Shown here piece after piece: positions 61,019 to 64,000 of a DNA stretch of 64,000 bases (its first letter is position 1; each line of letters begins with the position of its first letter). Below the pieces are notes generated by a model. The model was not told the DNA's origin. It did not search any database and saw only the letters and a list, made by a program, of their open reading frames with translations. Source of the DNA: Geothrix paludis (GTDB lineage Bacteria > Acidobacteriota > Holophagae > Holophagales > Holophagaceae). A program made the translations under genes and the position numbers. Where the stretch lies: positions 558,001-622,000 of the forward strand of contig NZ_JAKZLC010000001.1 of assembly GCF_022808815.1 (NCBI RefSeq), written 5' to 3'.

Positions 61019-62515
61019 ATGCGGATCGCGGCCGTGGACGTCGGGTCGAACTCCATCCACCTGGTGGTGGTGGAGGCAGATCCCATGGGCGGGCAGCAGA
61101 TCCTGGCCCGGGAGAAGGCCATGGTGCGGCTGGCCCGGGGCGAAGCGACCTCCGGCGAGATCGGGCCTGAGGCCTTCCAGGCGGGCCTCGACGCCCTGAC
61201 CCAGATGACCAAGACCATCCGCGGCTTCGAGTGCGAGACCGTCATGGCCTGCGGCACGGCGGCTCTGCGCGACGCGAAGAACGCCCCGGCCTTCGTCTTG
61301 GAGGCGGAGAAGCTGGGCATCTCCATTCAGGTGATCTCCGGCGAGGAGGAGGCCCGGCTCATCCACCAGGCGGTCTCCCACGCCATCCCCTTCCCCCTGG
61401 AGCCCGTCACCCTGGTGGACATCGGCGGGGGCAGCACGGAGCTCACCTGGGTGCAGGCGGGGCGCGTGGCGGCCAGCATCTCCCTGCCCTGGGGGCTCCA
61501 ACGGCTGGCGGATGCGGCCCGGACCTCGGATCCTCCGTCTGCCCACGACCTCAAGCAGCTCCGGAAGATGATCCGCCGCATCCTGAAGAAGGCCCGCAAG
61601 GACCTGCCCACCGAGCTGCCCGAGCCCACCCTCCTCCTCGGCACCTCCGGCACGCTGGAGGACCTCGCCCGGGGCTCGGACGACGGCCTGGGCTTTACGG
61701 CGGAGCAACTGCGCGCCTACGCCCTGAAGCTCTGGCGGGCGGACGCGCAGCAGCGCATCGACCGCCTGGGCGTGGATCCCAAACGGGCCGAGGTGCTGCA
61801 CGTGGGCGCCATCTGGGCCCTGTCCCTGATGGAGTGGCTGGGCACGCCCCCCCTGCGCCACCTCGCCGTGGGCCTGCGGGAAGGCATGATCTGGGAGGCC
61901 CTCCAGCACGGCGGCGCGGCCATCCCGCCCCTGGCGGACCGGCGGCGGGCCTCCATCGAGCACCTGGCGGCGCGGCTGGACCCCGACCCGGGCCACAGCC
62001 GCCAGGTGGTCCGGCTGGCGGACCAGCTCTTCCTGGCCCTCCAGCCGCAATTCGAGCTGGGCGACACCGAACGCCAGTGGCTGGCTTTCGCGGCGCGCCT
62101 CCACGACATCGGTTTCTCCCTCTCTGAGAAGAACCACCACAAACACGGCGAATACCTGGTGCGGAACGCCACCCTCCCTGGCTTCTGGCCTGAGGAGATC
62201 GACCTGATGGCCCAGGTGGTGCGCTTCCACCGGGGCAAGCCGCCCCACCATGCCAGGCACGAGGCCTTCCGCGCCCTGCCGCCCTGGCGTCGCCAGGTCG
62301 TGCGCAAGCTGGCGGCCATTCTGCGAGGAGCCGACGCCCTTGACCGCCGCCGCCGGCAGGCGGTGCGGGATCTTTCCGTGGTCATCGATGACGAGTCCCT
62401 GAAGGTGCGGCTGGACGCCACCGGTGACGCAGATCCCGAGATGGAGGCCTTCCGGGAGAAATCCGCTCTCCTAGCCACCCTGCTGGACCGCAGGATCGAA
62501 GTCACCGTAGGCTGA
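61019..62515 (+). CDS. Ppx/GppA-type exopolyphosphatase/guanosine pentaphosphatase
   Basis: 498 aa from the ATG at 61019 (a frame to 60959 extends into the divergent promoter). Actin-like phosphatase fold: AAVDVGSNSIHLVVVE, VMACGTAALRDAKN, QVISGEEEARLIHQAV and TLVDIGGGSTELTW. A C-terminal HD-type domain (about 300-500, with LHDIGFSLSEKNHHKHGEYL) is present as in long Ppx forms. It degrades polyphosphate and/or pppGpp; which one cannot be decided. It is divergent from the VWFA gene and 7 bp upstream of the LeuA-like gene. Confidence 0.92.
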   Translation: MRIAAVDVGSNSIHLVVVEADPMGGQQILAREKAMVRLARGEATSGEIGPEAFQAGLDALTQMTKTIRGFECETVMACGTAALRDAKNAPAFVLEAEKLGISIQVISGEEEARLIHQAVSHAIPFPLEPVTLVDIGGGSTELTWVQAGRVAASISLPWGLQRLADAARTSDPPSAHDLKQLRKMIRRILKKARKDLPTELPEPTLLLGTSGTLEDLARGSDDGLGFTAEQLRAYALKLWRADAQQRIDRLGVDPKRAEVLHVGAIWALSLMEWLGTPPLRHLAVGLREGMIWEALQHGGAAIPPLADRRRASIEHLAARLDPDPGHSRQVVRLADQLFLALQPQFELGDTERQWLAFAARLHDIGFSLSEKNHHKHGEYLVRNATLPGFWPEEIDLMAQVVRFHRGKPPHHARHEAFRALPPWRRQVVRKLAAILRGADALDRRRRQAVRDLSVVIDDESLKVRLDATGDADPEMEAFREKSALLATLLDRRIEVTVG

Positions 62516-62522
62516 TTCCTCC

Positions 62523-63722
62523 ATGACCCTCGACGAGCTGATCAACGACTGGAACGGACCGCTGGCGGGAGGCCGCGTTCCGGTCCTGCTGGACGAGACC
62601 CTGCGCGACGGACTCCAGAGCCCCTCGGTGCGCGATCCCGATATCGCCGCCAAGCGCGACCTCATCCATCGCCTGGCACGCCTGGGCGTGGACGCGGTGG
62701 ACCTGGGCATGCCCGGAGCCGGCCCCAAGGCCCTGGCGGCGGTGCGGGCCCTCATGGTGGAGATCCGCGACCACCGCCTTCCCCTCCACCCCCAGGTGGC
62801 GGTGCGGACCATGGAAGCGGACCTTGCCCAGGTGGCCGAGATCCAGCAGCGCGTGGGCACCGCGCTGGAGGCCGGCGCCTTCCTGGGCTCCAGCCCCATC
62901 CGCATGGACGTGGAAGGCTGGGACCTGGCCTTCCTCGTGGACATGGCACGGAAGGCCGCCGCCTTCTGCCGCCGCCACGAGGTACCCCTGATGATGGTGA
63001 CCGAGGACAGCACCCGGGCCCGGCCAGACGTCCTGAAGGCCATTTATGGCGCTGCCCTGGAGGAGGGCGCGCAATCCATCTGCCTGTCGGACACCTGCGG
63101 CCATGCCACACCCGATGGCGCCCGGCACCTGGTGCGCTTCATCAAGGACGAGGTCGTCAAGGACCGCTCCGTGCGCATCGACTGGCACGGCCACAACGAC
63201 CGCGGCCTGGGCGTCGCCAACGCCATTGCCGCCTTCGAGGCCGGCGCGGATCGCCTGCACGGCACGATCCTGGGCATCGGCGAACGCTGCGGCAACGTTG
63301 CCCTGGACCAGCTCATGATCAACCTCCACCTCATGGGTTTCCCCAAGGGGGATCTCTCGGACCTGCCGGCCCTGGCGGAGCGCGTGGCAGAGCTGTGCGA
63401 CGTGGAGATCCCGACCAACTATCCCGTGCTGGGCCGCGATGCCTTCCGCACGGGCACGGGGGTGCACGCGGCGGCCATCGTGAAGGCCCTCCACCGGGGC
63501 GACGTGGAGCTCGCGGACACGGTCTATTCCGGCGTCCCCGCCGCCCTGGTGGGCCGCCGCCAGGAGATCGAGATCGGCCCCATGGCCGGCCACAGCAACG
63601 TGGTCTACTGGCTGGAACTCAATGGCTACGACCCCAGCCCCGACCGGGTGGAGCGCATCCTCCAGGCCGCCAAGAACAGCCCGCGGATCCTCAGCGAGGG
63701 GGAGATCCGGGCGGTACTGTAG
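62523..63722 (+). CDS. 2-isopropylmalate/homocitrate synthase-like enzyme (DRE-TIM family)
   Basis: 399 aa. An HMGL-like TIM barrel: VLLDETLRDGLQSPSVRD (catalytic Arg and metal Asp), DWHGHNDRGLGVANAIAAFE (HxH metal site) and GIGERCGNVALDQLM. It ends soon after the accessory subdomain (GRRQEIEIGPMAGHSNVVYW), without the LeuA regulatory domain, so it is not a feedback-regulated LeuA. Candidates are homocitrate synthase, (R)-citramalate synthase, a LeuA2-type enzyme or Re-citrate synthase, a related DRE-TIM enzyme. The substrate cannot be fixed from sequence. Its 3' end overlaps the convergent ndh stop by 32 bp. Confidence 0.85.
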   Translation: MTLDELINDWNGPLAGGRVPVLLDETLRDGLQSPSVRDPDIAAKRDLIHRLARLGVDAVDLGMPGAGPKALAAVRALMVEIRDHRLPLHPQVAVRTMEADLAQVAEIQQRVGTALEAGAFLGSSPIRMDVEGWDLAFLVDMARKAAAFCRRHEVPLMMVTEDSTRARPDVLKAIYGAALEEGAQSICLSDTCGHATPDGARHLVRFIKDEVVKDRSVRIDWHGHNDRGLGVANAIAAFEAGADRLHGTILGIGERCGNVALDQLMINLHLMGFPKGDLSDLPALAERVAELCDVEIPTNYPVLGRDAFRTGTGVHAAAIVKALHRGDVELADTVYSGVPAALVGRRQEIEIGPMAGHSNVVYWLELNGYDPSPDRVERILQAAKNSPRILSEGEIRAVL

Positions 63723-64000
63723 GGGCCCTCCTTCCGACGATGAGCCGGGCCCGGGGCTGGGTGGTCAGGTAGGCCCACAGCCACTCGAAGAACACGAACA
63801 CGCGGCTGCGGAAATCCACGAGCAGCATGAGGTGGATGAAGAGCCAGGCCAGCCACGCCGGGTAGCCCGTGAAGCTCAGACCGCCCACGCGGGCGACGGC
63901 GCGGCCGCGGCCCAGGGTCGCCATGCTGCCCTTGTCGCGGTACCGGAAGGGCCGCCGGGGCTGGCCCGCCAGGGTGGCCAGAAGGTTGGCCGCGGCCCAT
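63691..64000 (-). CDS. ndh: Type II NADH dehydrogenase, C-terminal part (N-terminus off the window edge)
   Basis: About 102 residues of the C-terminus. Visible: FRYRDKGSMATLGRGRAVA, then a hydrophobic amphipathic region (YPAWLAWLFIHLMLLVDFRS, VFVFFEWLWAYLTTQPRARL), which is the membrane-binding C-terminus of NDH-2 enzymes that pass electrons from NADH to quinone without pumping protons. The FAD and NADH sites lie outside the window. It converges and overlaps with the LeuA-like gene by 32 bp. Confidence 0.88.
   Translation of the reverse strand, partial: WAAANLLATLAGQPRRPFRYRDKGSMATLGRGRAVARVGGLSFTGYPAWLAWLFIHLMLLVDFRSRVFVFFEWLWAYLTTQPRARLIVGRRAPTVPPGSPPR

Overview
The window is GC-rich, densely coded chromosomal DNA from a Gram-negative (diderm) bacterium. 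It carries LPS genes (kdsD, an LptF-LptG fusion), a FadL-type porin, a usher-like outer-membrane protein and periplasmic sensors. A VWFA-related protein of the type common in Acidobacteriota, bacillithiol synthesis (bshA), DivIVA and the lactate/acetate-type metabolism suggest Acidobacteriota, plausibly a Geothrix/Holophaga-like member of Holophagae. That assignment is inference; no rRNA is present. No phage, insertion sequence or CRISPR array was seen.

Layout. 1-4.1 kb: 3' part of pdxA, an Hfq-like RNA chaperone, a membrane PAS histidine kinase head-to-head with a Fur-family regulator, then tRNA-Gly and tRNA-Cys followed by a duplicated tRNA-Cys tail plus terminator. 4-12 kb: Memo-family protein, mnmA, LtaS-like sulfatase, fused lptFG, kdsD, tRNA-Ile2(CAT). 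12-20.6 kb: lactate regulon (FadR/LldR-type repressor divergent from permease, Dld-II, LutA, LutB, LutC) and tRNA-Met. 20.8-32.3 kb: housekeeping and accessory genes (aldo/keto reductase, DNA pol IV, propeller sensor, bshA, yggT-divIVA, thiolase, DUF2252, FadL).

32.4-39.25 kb is a complete tryptophan operon on the minus strand, trpL-E-(small ORF)-G-D-C-F-B-A. Every structural junction is overlapped or 1 nt apart. It is preceded by a leader peptide with three consecutive Trp codons, a terminator and a 10-bp competing antiterminator: an apparently intact ribosome-mediated attenuator whose leader ORF begins at about the predicted transcription start. Between trpE and trpG an insertion of about 122 bp has duplicated the junction and left a 41-codon ORF that still overlaps both neighbours by 4 nt.

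39.3-44.3 kb: a membrane protein, a 5'-nucleotidase split into two genes in reversed domain order, and monomeric NADP-isocitrate dehydrogenase. 44.3-50.4 kb: a compact surface-fibre locus (DUF4402 pilin-like protein, PapD-like chaperone, unusual usher-like protein, two-domain DUF4402 protein) bounded by AT-rich DNA on both sides. 50.5-53.2 kb: formate-THF ligase and an IMPACT-family protein. 53.3-56.3 kb: a translationally coupled Lia-like operon (37-aa Trp-rich peptide, two LiaF-type membrane proteins, LytS-type kinase, LytTR regulator). 56.3-60.9 kb: Cys/His-rich small ORF, four-domain SCP2 protein, BlaI/M56-TonB pair with a well-resolved operator-promoter, VWFA-related protein. 61-64 kb: Ppx/GppA phosphatase, a LeuA-like synthase and the 3' end of a type II NADH dehydrogenase.

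The best candidates for something undescribed are the trp attenuator with its leaderless-type leader, the duplicated trpE/trpG junction, the LptF-LptG fusion, the DUF4402 usher-like locus and the tRNA-Cys tail duplication.
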